The translations under genes were made by a program, and so were the position numbers. 64,000 nucleotides of DNA from DASQHY01 sp035602605 (lineage in GTDB: Bacteria > Acidobacteriota > Terriglobia > Acidiferrales > UBA7541), in NCBI GenBank assembly GCA_035602605.1, contig DATNLZ010000140.1, positions 1-64,000 of the forward strand. Direction: 5' to 3'. This document shows, piece by piece, positions 43,827 through 52,769 of the stretch. The notes under the pieces are model-generated. The model saw only the letters and a list, made by a program, of their open reading frames with translations. It did not search any database and had not been told where the DNA came from. Numbering within the stretch: the stretch's first letter is position 1; every line of letters starts with the position of its first letter.

Positions 43827-46700
43827 TTATTGCGGAGAATGAACCGCAATATTGCCGCTTGTGAGCTTGCCGGAAGTGCGGAAAATAGTGCCCTTGGAGG
43901 TCACCCAGCTGATCGCGAATGTGTCGGTACCGACCGCGGGGCTGGCGTTGCCAAGGACCACGGCGGTGTACTGGCAAGCTGTGCCATCTGCCAGGGTGCC
44001 GGAGCCACTGATGACAGCCGTGTTTCCGGAGAAAGTAACCGAGTCCACGGAACCGTTCATTTTCGTGGCCGTGGCAGGTTCATCGAACTCCATCTGGCCG
44101 GTTCCGGGGCAGCCACCGTTGGCTGCGAAAGCAAAATGACCGTCCCGGCCATCATCCCCGTGTTCGGTGCCTTCGCCTGCGGCGCTACCTCCAGCGCCGC
44201 CATCGGTACATCCACTGCCCACGGGGCAACCTATGCTGTACTGCGTGCCGCCGCGCGCGATATCACGCTTCCCGTTCACATCGGAGGTAAAGGTCGACGC
44301 ACGGAGACCGTCAAGAACAGAAGCGGTCCCGATCGCTGGGCCGTGAGTTACATAAGGATTGAGTTTGCTTACCGCCACTTTCACGGTGATTGTATTGGTA
44401 GAAGGATCGAAGGTTCCGCTGTCAGCCGTGCCGCGCTGCGTATACGTGATCGAACCGTCGGAGTTTCGAACTGCCGTACCGTACGAAAAGGTTGGCACGG
44501 CCGGATCGCTTGATGCTCGGACGTAGAACTGATCGCCACGGTCGGAGAGGCCGAAGGAGTATTGGCCGGTAGGGCTCAATGCAGTGAATGGGGCATTCGC
44601 GACGAAGTTCATTCGCCAGTTGGACAAGAGTGGAACGGTCGAAAGATCCGAAACCTTCATCTTTGCTACAACGAGCAAATCTGCGGCGGTGCGTTGGCAA
44701 GAGTACTTGACGGAGAGAATGTCGAGAGGGTCATTGAGAGGGAGAACGCCCAAAAGCGCAACTGCTACATCTTGCGGAAAATCGACAATCTGCGAGCCGT
44801 CTGTGGAGAGCGGTTTAGCAACGGGAAGATCTTGGCCTTCGGTGGGAGCCGGCACTCTGCCTCCGTTGATGCTGGGACCACCCGTTTGCCGCATTACATA
44901 GGTGTGTCCATCAAAGTCATTGTGATCATCCGTGTAGTCAAGGACTGCTGCGCCGAGTGGATCAAACGATATCTGAAAATAGTCGAGGAGATTGCGATTC
45001 GCGTTTCCGAGCGTGCCGCCTTCAGAAATGTTGCTCCCATGAATGAAGTGATCGCTGGCTGCGACCTGGCGAAACGTGGGTGAGGCATCCTTGGCGTTAA
45101 AGCTTTGTGAATAAAAAACTTTCCAATTCGCGTTGTTATCATTTACCAGATTCGATGTTCCATACCAGGCAATGCCAACAGAACCGGGCTGCGGACCCGT
45201 CGCCAAGGCGGGAAAGACGCTGACTGCCGTCTCTGGTCCATCGCTCACTCGGACCGGCGCGCTCCAGGTGGCGCCTTTATCGGCGGAGTGTGCCAGGTAA
45301 ATGTTTTTCTCGTTGGAGTAGGCAACGTATACGGTACCGTCTGCGGCAACTCTGACGATGAAGAATATATGGGCTACACCGTTCGGATCACTGGCAGCTT
45401 TGTTACATGTATAAGTTGCAGGTCCTTGACCGGCGGCCACCGGGATGCCCGTGCAGACCTGTCCAGTGCTCCCGCTGATGTACACCGTTCCATCTTTTTG
45501 ATCCACATCTATGGCACCCACTTGGCCGATGAGGCCAGCGGTAGCCGCGGGGCCATACGTCAGTCCGCCATCGATCGAGCGCTGGATCTGCGTGAATGCT
45601 GGCGCAGCGGTGCGATACAAGAGGTAAACAATGTTGTTGCCAAAAAACTGCTGCCATTGGCGGTCATCAATCGGGACGCCGCCGGACGCGTTACCGGCAG
45701 GATTCTTTTGAAAAGTGACGCCACGATCAAGCGAGCGTTGTGTGGACACATTTGCCGCGACCAGACTCGAAGAAGCAAGGATTGGTGGTGCACCCCCACC
45801 CGGGCTGTCGAATCCGACCGCGAGATCGACGTCGCCGCCGCCGTCGGCACCCACCGACGTTGAATCGGACGGCAAAAACTGATCCGGCTGGCCGCGATAG
45901 ATCGGATGGCGCATGTTCGGGTCATAGGTCGAGCTTCCCGGCTGAAGATCGAAATACCAAAGGTCTACACCGGCAGGAACGCCCCGGATCCCGGTCACGT
46001 AGTGATTGCCGAATTTGTCGGTACGGTTGCTCGGTTCGCCATCACGTGCGGCCACAGGTGCTTTCACCGTGAAGCTGGGGCTGAAGCTGATTCCACCCTT
46101 CAAGTAAGTAACTTGACCCGCGGCCGGCTTAGTTTGAACCGTAGCGCTACCCTGGTATTGGTCGCCCGGCGTCACCGAAAAATAAACGCTATGAACAGTA
46201 TAAACGCCTGTACCTGAAGACCCCGGATCGATACTGACGGTTTCTTCAGTCTCGGGAGCCCCGCCGGTAGAAGATGCGACCACCGGACCTGAGTTAGAGT
46301 CCTTGTGAACGTATAGGTCATAATCGTTCGCCGCGATTTTCCACCCAATCCTGATGAGAATGACTTTTCCGGCCCAATCAGCAGGACTTCCAGAGACAGT
46401 CAGAGTGAATGTGTCGCAATTCAGCCCTTCCTGGCACGTCCCTTCGGTTGCGGAGGCACCACCGGTTGCCGTTCCGGTCCATGTAGCGGATGAGCCGGCG
46501 ATGGGGCTGACAGTTGCCGTCGGAGGGGCTGCGGCGCGCAGGACCGGAGCCTGAAGCGGTCCGAGGAGCATGCCCACTGCGACGAGCAACCTTACTGTCA
46601 GGGACGAAATTCGCCCAAGCTGTCTAGAGAAGTGTGTCTTGGAGGCCCGGGTATGCGCAATTTTTGGGGCTGATTGAAAAGCGGGGATGTGCATGTGCAT
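43827..46700 (-). CDS. Large exported BNR/sialidase-fold protein (957 aa)
   Basis: A signal segment (about residues 32-58) is followed by an N-terminal beta domain (60-190), a beta-propeller with BNR/Asp-box-like repeats (DRGVTFQKNP, SIDGGLTYGP, SADKGATWSAP), and a C-terminal module with DGHFAFAANGGCPGTGQMEF, which resembles the post-COAP domain of extracellular actinobacterial/acidobacterial proteins. No catalytic residues of sialidases were recognised, so it may be a binding or structural protein. ATG 46700 follows GGAGC; a perfect 7-bp inverted repeat lies 34 nt upstream. Confidence 0.7.
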   Translation of the reverse strand: MHMHIPAFQSAPKIAHTRASKTHFSRQLGRISSLTVRLLVAVGMLLGPLQAPVLRAAAPPTATVSPIAGSSATWTGTATGGASATEGTCQEGLNCDTFTLTVSGSPADWAGKVILIRIGWKIAANDYDLYVHKDSNSGPVVASSTGGAPETEETVSIDPGSSGTGVYTVHSVYFSVTPGDQYQGSATVQTKPAAGQVTYLKGGISFSPSFTVKAPVAARDGEPSNRTDKFGNHYVTGIRGVPAGVDLWYFDLQPGSSTYDPNMRHPIYRGQPDQFLPSDSTSVGADGGGDVDLAVGFDSPGGGAPPILASSSLVAANVSTQRSLDRGVTFQKNPAGNASGGVPIDDRQWQQFFGNNIVYLLYRTAAPAFTQIQRSIDGGLTYGPAATAGLIGQVGAIDVDQKDGTVYISGSTGQVCTGIPVAAGQGPATYTCNKAASDPNGVAHIFFIVRVAADGTVYVAYSNEKNIYLAHSADKGATWSAPVRVSDGPETAVSVFPALATGPQPGSVGIAWYGTSNLVNDNNANWKVFYSQSFNAKDASPTFRQVAASDHFIHGSNISEGGTLGNANRNLLDYFQISFDPLGAAVLDYTDDHNDFDGHTYVMRQTGGPSINGGRVPAPTEGQDLPVAKPLSTDGSQIVDFPQDVAVALLGVLPLNDPLDILSVKYSCQRTAADLLVVAKMKVSDLSTVPLLSNWRMNFVANAPFTALSPTGQYSFGLSDRGDQFYVRASSDPAVPTFSYGTAVRNSDGSITYTQRGTADSGTFDPSTNTITVKVAVSKLNPYVTHGPAIGTASVLDGLRASTFTSDVNGKRDIARGGTQYSIGCPVGSGCTDGGAGGSAAGEGTEHGDDGRDGHFAFAANGGCPGTGQMEFDEPATATKMNGSVDSVTFSGNTAVISGSGTLADGTACQYTAVVLGNASPAVGTDTFAISWVTSKGTIFRTSGKLTSGNIAVHSPQ

Positions 46701-46733
46701 CGGGAAGCTCCTCTCTGGTCAGTAGGGACGTAA

Positions 46734-46753
46734 GTGCCGTAAAATCACGGCAC
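46734..46753. repeat. Perfect 7-bp inverted repeat upstream of the BNR gene
   Basis: GTGCCGT and ACGGCAC flank a 6-nt spacer. The palindrome lies 34-53 nt upstream of the leftward start codon, fitting an operator or a leader hairpin. Confidence 0.5.
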
Positions 46754-47066
46754 ATAATGCTACCAGCGGCGCTCATAGTGGTGCTGCCATGGAAGGCTGG
46801 TCAATAGGGTTTCCCCCCCGAATTGCCATACAGACATTTACTGAGGGTTCGCGACCAAAGACGAGCGCTAGCGGCACATCAATCCGCAAGCGTTGCGATC
46901 AGCGATGACCGGAGCGGTCGAAGGCTTGCTGCGCGACCAGATGGTGGCGCACCGCTCACGTTTTCCCGACTCTTATTCAGACCACGAAGTTCGCGCGGTG
47001 TTCTCCACATTTACTGCCTGCTTGAAAAAGTGATTGCTGCAGAGTCGCACCTGTCGCCAAGGAACA

Positions 47067-47095
47067 TTGACACTTCTTCGCAGCCCCCCTACAAT
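47067..47095 (+). promoter_or_regulatory. Sigma-70 promoter of tRNA-Phe
   Basis: TTGACA (perfect -35, 47067-47072), 17-nt spacer, TACAAT (-10, 47090-47095; one mismatch). Initiation would fall about 47102, ten bases before the mature tRNA. Confidence 0.75.
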
Positions 47096-47111
47096 CTCTA
47101 ATTCCTCTCGT

Positions 47112-47186
47112 GCCGGGGTAGCTCATTGGTAGAGCGCAGCCCTGAAAAGGCTGGCGTAGTGAGTTCAATTCTCCCCCCCGGCACCA
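47112..47186 (+). tRNA. tRNA-Phe (GAA)
   Basis: A full cloverleaf of 75 nt with encoded CCA. The acceptor GCCGGGG pairs with CCCCGGC, then A and CCA. The D arm is AGCTC...GAGC. The anticodon stem CAGCC/GGCTG encloses the loop CTGAAAA (anticodon GAA). The T loop is TTCAATT on a GTGAG/CTCCC stem with one mismatch (T-C). The 3' half overlaps the end of a recombinase remnant on the other strand. Confidence 0.9.
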
Positions 47187-47518
47187 TCCGTTCGCGCCAT
47201 CGCTTCATCCCCAAACAAATCTACTTTGCCGTGAGCAAGATATGTTGTTTTGCCGGCCTGTGTGACAGGCTCGAGCGTGAACGCACCGAAGTGTTTAGCG
47301 AGGGCAGCCCGAGCTTGGTCAACGCTCTCTGGATGCGCGATTAGGTTGCGGATGTTTGTGATACGCGATACAGCGAAGGTTCGCAACTCGTCCAGAGTCG
47401 AGCGTAATGACGTGTTCGACGATTTTGCGTTCGGGATCAATCCGGAGAACCCCATCTGGCTGTGGTACTGGCTATATGGCGACAACCAGGTGTTGTACCT
47501 CGAACCGGTGACTGACAA
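47165..47518 (-). pseudogene. C-terminal remnant of a large serine recombinase
   Basis: The frame encodes LDELRTFAVSRITNIRNLI, QARAALAKHFGAFTLEPV and TYLAHGKVDLFGDEA, a pattern I recognise from the C-terminal tail of site-specific recombinases of the resolvase/large serine type. The catalytic and zinc-ribbon domains are absent, and the first about 45 residues of the frame look unrelated. The stop codon lies inside the 3' end of tRNA-Phe, as expected at a tRNA attachment site. It is probably the scar of an excised or eroded integrative element. Confidence 0.5.
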
Positions 47519-47977
47519 CTGAGCGCCGGTTCGGCAGCGCGTCTGACGGCCGGCATTCTGACGCCGGTGTGCTACAGATGGATCGCGGTGCAGGGAAGGT
47601 CCCGAAATTCATGTCCGGCAAGCCTTCCCGCAAACAGGGCGCAAGGCGTATGGCTTTTTGTGCAGACGATGCGAGCGGGCCTTACCGGTCCGTCAACCGA
47701 TTTTGGAAACGTGATCACGTTCGCGCAAGCGGAGAGAAATGCGGAATCAGGCTTTCGTTGGCACCGCCGTCGGGACTTGGTCTTAAAGAAGTCCGGAGTA
47801 TAGGCTACGGGATAGCAAGAATCGGTAGCCCATTCCGGCAACTATCCCGAAAGTTAGAGCAACACCAGGACGCTGGGTGCTAGTCTCCCCACTGGCACTG
47901 TCCCGCGCTTCACCGCTGCGCTTGTTTATTACGGAAAATCTGCCGATGAGGATGGATCAAAGCTTTGCGGCTGACTT
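47519..47977. other. Degenerate region beside the recombinase remnant
   Basis: Several frames of 80-105 codons exist, but none has a ribosome site, recognisable domain or balanced composition. It is probably eroded mobile DNA from the same event that left the recombinase tail. Confidence 0.4.
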
Positions 47978-49288
47978 TTAATTGTCCGACACACCAGGAT
48001 CCGAGATTTCACCACCTGGGGCTTCGATAGTCTGCACATTCTCCTGGATTACAAACGGCGGCCCGCTTCGCGGCTGAATCTCAACGTTACGGAGAGTAAT
48101 CGCGACATTGCGCAGCCACATTCCGGTTGGAACGGAGGAAATTGTGATGCCGGTAAGCGTGATGTCATGCATCGGAAGCTCAGGCACAGCGATGATCTTG
48201 CCGGCGGGATTTGTGGTACCGGTTGAGACTACATTTTCCATGGTGATGTGGTGATAGTTTGGGGTTGTGGCTGTGACTTCCTGGCCTGCATCAGTGAACG
48301 CCGGAGGAATCGTATTGTCAGGGTAGTAGCCCGACAAGAAGATGCCGTTTTTTACGTTCTCCATAGTAATGTCCTTGTAACTTACGAACGCCACTTCTCC
48401 ACCTACGGCGCGGTTGGACTTTATCCGGATACCGGCAACCGTGTCGCGAAACGTGCAGCGCTGGACAGATATCCTGCGTACGCCCCCAAGAGTTTCAGAA
48501 CCAATCGACATTCCGTGACCGTGCAAAAACGTGCAATCCGTGATGGTGATATCGGCGCTTGATTCGCCGAAATGATCCGGATCAATATGCCCGGCCTTGA
48601 TAGCGATGTTGTCGTCTCCTACATCGATCGTGCAATTCGAAACACTCACGTTGCGTGAGTCCGATGGGTCGATCCCGTCCGTATTTGGCGAGTCCGCAGG
48701 CGCGACGATGTATATATTTCTTATTACGATATCCTGGCTGCGGGAGGGAACCAGATGAAAGCTGGGAGAGTTGGTCAGAGTTATTCCCTCGACCAGTATG
48801 CGTTGACTCCGATAGAAGGTTACCAGGCGCGGCCTATCCGCAAGGTGATTTTGCCACCACCATGCGCCAGCTCCATCGATCGTACCGCTTCCGGTAATCG
48901 TCACATCAGTTTCGCCGGCACCGGTATTTACCAAAGAGAGGATCGACCTGCCGATATCGGGCATACCAGGCTGCCGCTGATAATCCTCCGGGTTCTGGCT
49001 AGCGAGCAATGTAGCATCAGGAGCGAGTTGAAGCGTGATGTTAGTCTTCAGAAAGATCGGCCCGCTGAGAAACGTTCCGGAATAAAGATAAACGGTCCTG
49101 CTACGTGCTGCCGCGCAACTATCAATCGCCGCCTGAATCGCCAGTTGATCGTTGGTCTGCCCATCGGCCGCGGCACCGAAGTCTCGCGGATCGCAGGCCG
49201 CATCCGGGACCTGAGCACCCAACGATACAATAGCGCCAGAAATTAAAATGGCCAATGCAGCGAACGCGACTCCTGCTTTGCGAAGCAT
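47978..49288 (-). CDS. Exported polygalacturonase-type glycoside hydrolase (GH28)
   Basis: A 436-residue right-handed beta-helix enzyme with signal peptide (AGVAFAALAILISGAIVSLGA). All GH28 motifs are seen: NTDG (near residue 200), DVGDDNIAIK (near 223), HGHGMSIGSE (near 254) and RIKS (near 286), which supply the three catalytic Asp, the His and the Arg/Lys. Substrate is likely pectin-like polygalacturonate or rhamnogalacturonan. ATG 49288 has GGAGG upstream; an upstream ATG at 49336 would precede the signal peptide with unsuitable residues. Confidence 0.9.
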   Translation of the reverse strand: MLRKAGVAFAALAILISGAIVSLGAQVPDAACDPRDFGAAADGQTNDQLAIQAAIDSCAAARSRTVYLYSGTFLSGPIFLKTNITLQLAPDATLLASQNPEDYQRQPGMPDIGRSILSLVNTGAGETDVTITGSGTIDGAGAWWWQNHLADRPRLVTFYRSQRILVEGITLTNSPSFHLVPSRSQDIVIRNIYIVAPADSPNTDGIDPSDSRNVSVSNCTIDVGDDNIAIKAGHIDPDHFGESSADITITDCTFLHGHGMSIGSETLGGVRRISVQRCTFRDTVAGIRIKSNRAVGGEVAFVSYKDITMENVKNGIFLSGYYPDNTIPPAFTDAGQEVTATTPNYHHITMENVVSTGTTNPAGKIIAVPELPMHDITLTGITISSVPTGMWLRNVAITLRNVEIQPRSGPPFVIQENVQTIEAPGGEISDPGVSDN

Positions 49289-49376
49289 ATCTTCCTCCAA
49301 TTCCGGGTCGTTGGGTACCATAGGATGGTACGCCATTTCATTTTAGTTTGTGTTTGCGCCGAGACCGGAGCAGGTT

Positions 49377-50207
49377 TTATTCGGTGCGACCCAACGTTCT
49401 TGCGAGCCATGCCACCATCTTTTCTTTGTAATTCGGATCGAGTCGCTCCCACTCCGATATATTGTGCGACGCGCTTTCGATTGTGATCAGTTCGCACGAA
49501 ACGCCAGCGGACTTCAAACGCGCCTGAAAGTTTTGCGATTGGGCGTAAGGGACGCTCTTATCGGCGGTGCCGTGGATGAGCAGCACAGGCGGCAGGTTTG
49601 GTTTGACGTAATTGATTGGTGAAGCATCGTGCAAGATCTTGCGTGTTTCGTCATCGAAGACTTGCCGATCGAACAAGTGCTTCATCGAGGTGCTGAGTTC
49701 ACCTCTGCGTTCCGCGTCAGCCAGCAAATCCGTTGGAGCGGCGAGTCCGACCACGGCTGCCACAGACGTTCCAGGCGCTGCGCGAACAGCCGCAAAGGTG
49801 GCTAAGTGGCCTCCCGCGGAGTATCCAATAAGCGCAATGCGCTGCGGATCGCCCCTGAACCGTGCTGCATTAGCGCTGATCCACCGAATTGCCTGTTGTA
49901 CGTCCTCGCTTGACGCCGGATAGCGATGCTGCGGGGCCAAACGATAATTGATGGAAAACCACGAAAAGTGTGCTCGTGTGAGCGGCTCGAAGAGGCCGGT
50001 AATACCGTGCTGCTTGTCTCCGCTGTCCCAGCCTCCGCCGTGAATGATAATCGCGATAGGGAAAGGTCCTGGACCTTCGGGAACGCTGGCATCGAGCAAT
50101 AACCGAACGCCGCCCGTCTTGCCGTACTCGATGTCGGTCTGAAGTCGACTCTGGGTGGTGCCAAACAGCGCAGCGAGGGATAAAACCAGGAGTGGCAGAG
50201 TGTTCAT
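49377..50207 (-). CDS. Exported alpha/beta-hydrolase (BD-FAE/carboxylesterase type)
   Basis: A 276-residue esterase with signal peptide (LPLLVLSLAALFGTTQS). The oxyanion motif HGGGWDSGD, nucleophile GYSAGGH (Ser), Asp in HGTADKSVPYAQS and His in ESASHNISEW form a complete triad. This family includes feruloyl/acetyl-xylan esterases that cooperate with polysaccharide hydrolases, in keeping with the GH28 gene 88 nt away on the same strand. Confidence 0.82.
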   Translation of the reverse strand: MNTLPLLVLSLAALFGTTQSRLQTDIEYGKTGGVRLLLDASVPEGPGPFPIAIIIHGGGWDSGDKQHGITGLFEPLTRAHFSWFSINYRLAPQHRYPASSEDVQQAIRWISANAARFRGDPQRIALIGYSAGGHLATFAAVRAAPGTSVAAVVGLAAPTDLLADAERRGELSTSMKHLFDRQVFDDETRKILHDASPINYVKPNLPPVLLIHGTADKSVPYAQSQNFQARLKSAGVSCELITIESASHNISEWERLDPNYKEKMVAWLARTLGRTE

Positions 50208-50457
50208 GGATGCTTCCTTTGCACCACTGGTCGGAAGTCACTATCGGGCGGTGTATTGCCAAGAGTACGATTCGAATCGCACCCGTGCTTCCCGCAATCG
50301 AGCGCGCTAGTTTGTCGAACAAATCCAGCATCGTCAAGATATATACTCAGCAGTTGTGGGCGATTGCACGGCGATCGTGTGGGCATGTGCGCCCTCCTCG
50401 GGGTACAGACCGCTCACGCCCCCCGCGGTCAATAGGAACTATAAGGAGGCAATCGTT

Positions 50458-52683
50458 GTGAGGACACTCGGGATCATCCTAGGGATGCTGTGCACGGCGT
50501 TGGGATGCCGCGCTGCCATCGCCAAACCGTGCGATTTCAGTGAATATAACGCTACCGAAAATCTCAAAGCAGAAATGAGCGGAGACGTTCTCCAAGTGAC
50601 CTGGCGCGGCGATGGCAATCAGCAGCTGCGCGCATCGTTTGCGATTCGCGATGGCCAACCGCTAGTGCAAGAACTGGCTGCGCGCAAAGGGCAGGGCCAT
50701 TGGATCGTGCTGGGTCGTACCTTAATTCCTGAGTTTGAAGTGACCTCCGGTGTGCGGCGCATGTCTGAGCAGCAGGCCAGTCCTTTGCGGGCGCTGAATA
50801 TTGCCATTACGCCCGAAGTCATCGAGCGAGAAAAGTGGAACGCGTTCTGGGATGCCCCGCTGATGATTCCTGGAAGCGGGAGTCTGCGCTTGCCTCGAAA
50901 AGCAGAAGAGATACGGAGGGTGTGGGCTGCTTTTCATTCCGACGGCTGTCAAATAAAAACCGACGGGGCGCGTTTGGAGGTGACATTCCCGGGCCTCAGT
51001 ATGGGTATTTTTTCTGGGCAATTGCGCTTCACGGTCTATCGAGGTACCAACCTCCTGCGGCAGGAGGCCATCGCCAAGACCGAAGAACAATCGGTCGCGT
51101 ACAAATATCTCGCGGGGCTCAAAGGCTTCGTGGCGAGCGATGAGACGAGAATCGTGTGGCGCGACCCGACCCGGGCATGGCAGGAATATCATTTTGGCGG
51201 TGATGCGAACCAGGAGTCGGTCGCCCTAAAAGCGCGCAACCGGCTGGCGATCATTGAAACTGGACGGGGTTCGCTGGCTTTCTTTCCACCCTCCCACAAA
51301 TTTTTCTTCGCGCGCGAAATAGAAACAAATCTCGGATACGTTTACTACCGCAAGATGAGTGACGGCACGTTCGCTGTGGGAGTCCGCCAGGCTGATCGCG
51401 AAGAGCCCTATAAGGCGTATGGCGTCTCCGACGAGGTGTGGGAGCGGCGTGCGCACGAGGCGCGCCACCAGATCGACAACTTCGCTCTCTACAACGCCCC
51501 GCCGGGAACCTGGCAGCACATGCCGGTCTACTATTATTTGAACGCCGGAGACAGCCACGCTACGCAGGAAGCCGTGCTGGCCTTCACCCACGAAGACCGC
51601 TACAAACCGATACCCGGGTATAAAGTCATGGTGAGCCACTTCCACATGCATTTCAATGAACAGCTCTCCGACGCCGGAACGCTTGATCTTCGCCCCTCCT
51701 GGATTGATGTTTTCCGTGGACTGGGAATCAATGTCGTGAATCTCGCCGATTTTCACTCGGATTCGCATCCAAAGGATCCCGGCCCCATTCGTTTCAAAGA
51801 ACAGAAACTTTATTTTGACGGTTGCCGCCGTTTTTCTGATCGCGACTTTCTGTTGATCCCCGGTGAGGAGCCCGACAACACGCTCGGAGGACACTACATC
51901 TCGATCACGCCCCGTCCGGTCTTTTGGTCGATGACACGGAAGGAAGGGCAGGAGTTCATGGAAAGCGACCCACAATACGGCAAGGTTTATCACATCGGTT
52001 CCGCCGCAGAAGAATTGGATATGCTTCGGCGCGAGGATGGACTGATGTGGCAGGCTCATCCCCGAACCAAAGGTTCAACCGCATACCCAGACACCGTCCG
52101 CCACCAGGAGCATTTCCTCAGCGACCGCTTTTTGGGTGCATCCTATCAATCCCTTCCCGTGGACCAGTCTGAAAAGCGGCTGTGTGAAAAACGCTGCCTA
52201 GATCTGCTGGATGAAATGAATAACTGGACGGATCCGAAGTACCTCATTGCCGAGGGCGACACTTACATGAAATATCCGGACGATGAAACCTTCCCGCAAT
52301 TGATCGTCAATTACGTGAAGCTCGACCACGTCCCCAAGTTCGATGAGGACTGGAGTCCGCTGCTGCGGTCAATGCGCGCCGGAGATTTTTTTGTTTCGAG
52401 CGGCGAGGTGCTTTTCCGCAGTTGGGGTATTTTAGGCAATGGACCACACCGCACCTATGCGGCGGAAGTGGAGTGGACTTTCCCGCTGGAATTCGCTGAG
52501 TTGATATGGGGTGATGGCGCCACCGTACACAGGCAGATTTTGCCAGCTACGGATCTGCCGGCGCTCGGTACAAAGAAATTTAGTGTGCCATTCGATGCGG
52601 CCGGCAAGAAATGGGTTCGCTTTGCGGTGTGGGATTCCGCCGGCAACGGGGCTTCTACGCAGCCGGTTCACTTAGCGAGGTAG
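50458..52683 (+). CDS. Large exported protein with PHP-like metal-hydrolase motifs
   Basis: A 741-residue protein; a short signal-like N-terminus (GIILGMLCTALGCRAAIA) precedes a beta-rich N-terminal half. Residues near 400-620 show PHP-type metal motifs in order: SHFHMHFNE, ADFHSDSHP, LIPGEEPDN and WQAHPRTKGS. These His/Asp/Glu residues suggest a metal-dependent phosphoesterase or hydrolase core. No characterised homologue is recognised. The GTG at 50458 has AAGGAGG upstream. It is divergent from the esterase gene. Confidence 0.65.
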   Translation: MRTLGIILGMLCTALGCRAAIAKPCDFSEYNATENLKAEMSGDVLQVTWRGDGNQQLRASFAIRDGQPLVQELAARKGQGHWIVLGRTLIPEFEVTSGVRRMSEQQASPLRALNIAITPEVIEREKWNAFWDAPLMIPGSGSLRLPRKAEEIRRVWAAFHSDGCQIKTDGARLEVTFPGLSMGIFSGQLRFTVYRGTNLLRQEAIAKTEEQSVAYKYLAGLKGFVASDETRIVWRDPTRAWQEYHFGGDANQESVALKARNRLAIIETGRGSLAFFPPSHKFFFAREIETNLGYVYYRKMSDGTFAVGVRQADREEPYKAYGVSDEVWERRAHEARHQIDNFALYNAPPGTWQHMPVYYYLNAGDSHATQEAVLAFTHEDRYKPIPGYKVMVSHFHMHFNEQLSDAGTLDLRPSWIDVFRGLGINVVNLADFHSDSHPKDPGPIRFKEQKLYFDGCRRFSDRDFLLIPGEEPDNTLGGHYISITPRPVFWSMTRKEGQEFMESDPQYGKVYHIGSAAEELDMLRREDGLMWQAHPRTKGSTAYPDTVRHQEHFLSDRFLGASYQSLPVDQSEKRLCEKRCLDLLDEMNNWTDPKYLIAEGDTYMKYPDDETFPQLIVNYVKLDHVPKFDEDWSPLLRSMRAGDFFVSSGEVLFRSWGILGNGPHRTYAAEVEWTFPLEFAELIWGDGATVHRQILPATDLPALGTKKFSVPFDAAGKKWVRFAVWDSAGNGASTQPVHLAR

Positions 52684-52769
52684 CGCTGGTCTTGCTGGAC
52701 GCGGCCCCCGATGCGTTCTGCGGTGACTTTTCAAGGCGCGCCAGTCCCGAGAGTCGCGAGGCCCGAGAT

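Larger units (their letters stand above)
46701..47111. other. Intergenic region between BNR protein and tRNA-Phe
   Basis: It holds the inverted repeat at 46734-46753 (leader of the leftward gene) and the sigma-70 promoter at 47067-47095 (rightward, for tRNA-Phe). No supported coding frame is seen. Confidence 0.5.

Noticed and set aside
43785..45083. Plus-strand frames of 170-240 codons inside the BNR-protein gene
   Set aside because: They are antisense to a well-supported exported protein and encode unrecognisable Arg/Ala/Gly-rich sequence.
47569..47883. Possible 104-codon gene to the right of tRNA-Phe
   Set aside because: No ribosome site, no domain and alternative frames of similar length; treated as degenerate DNA.
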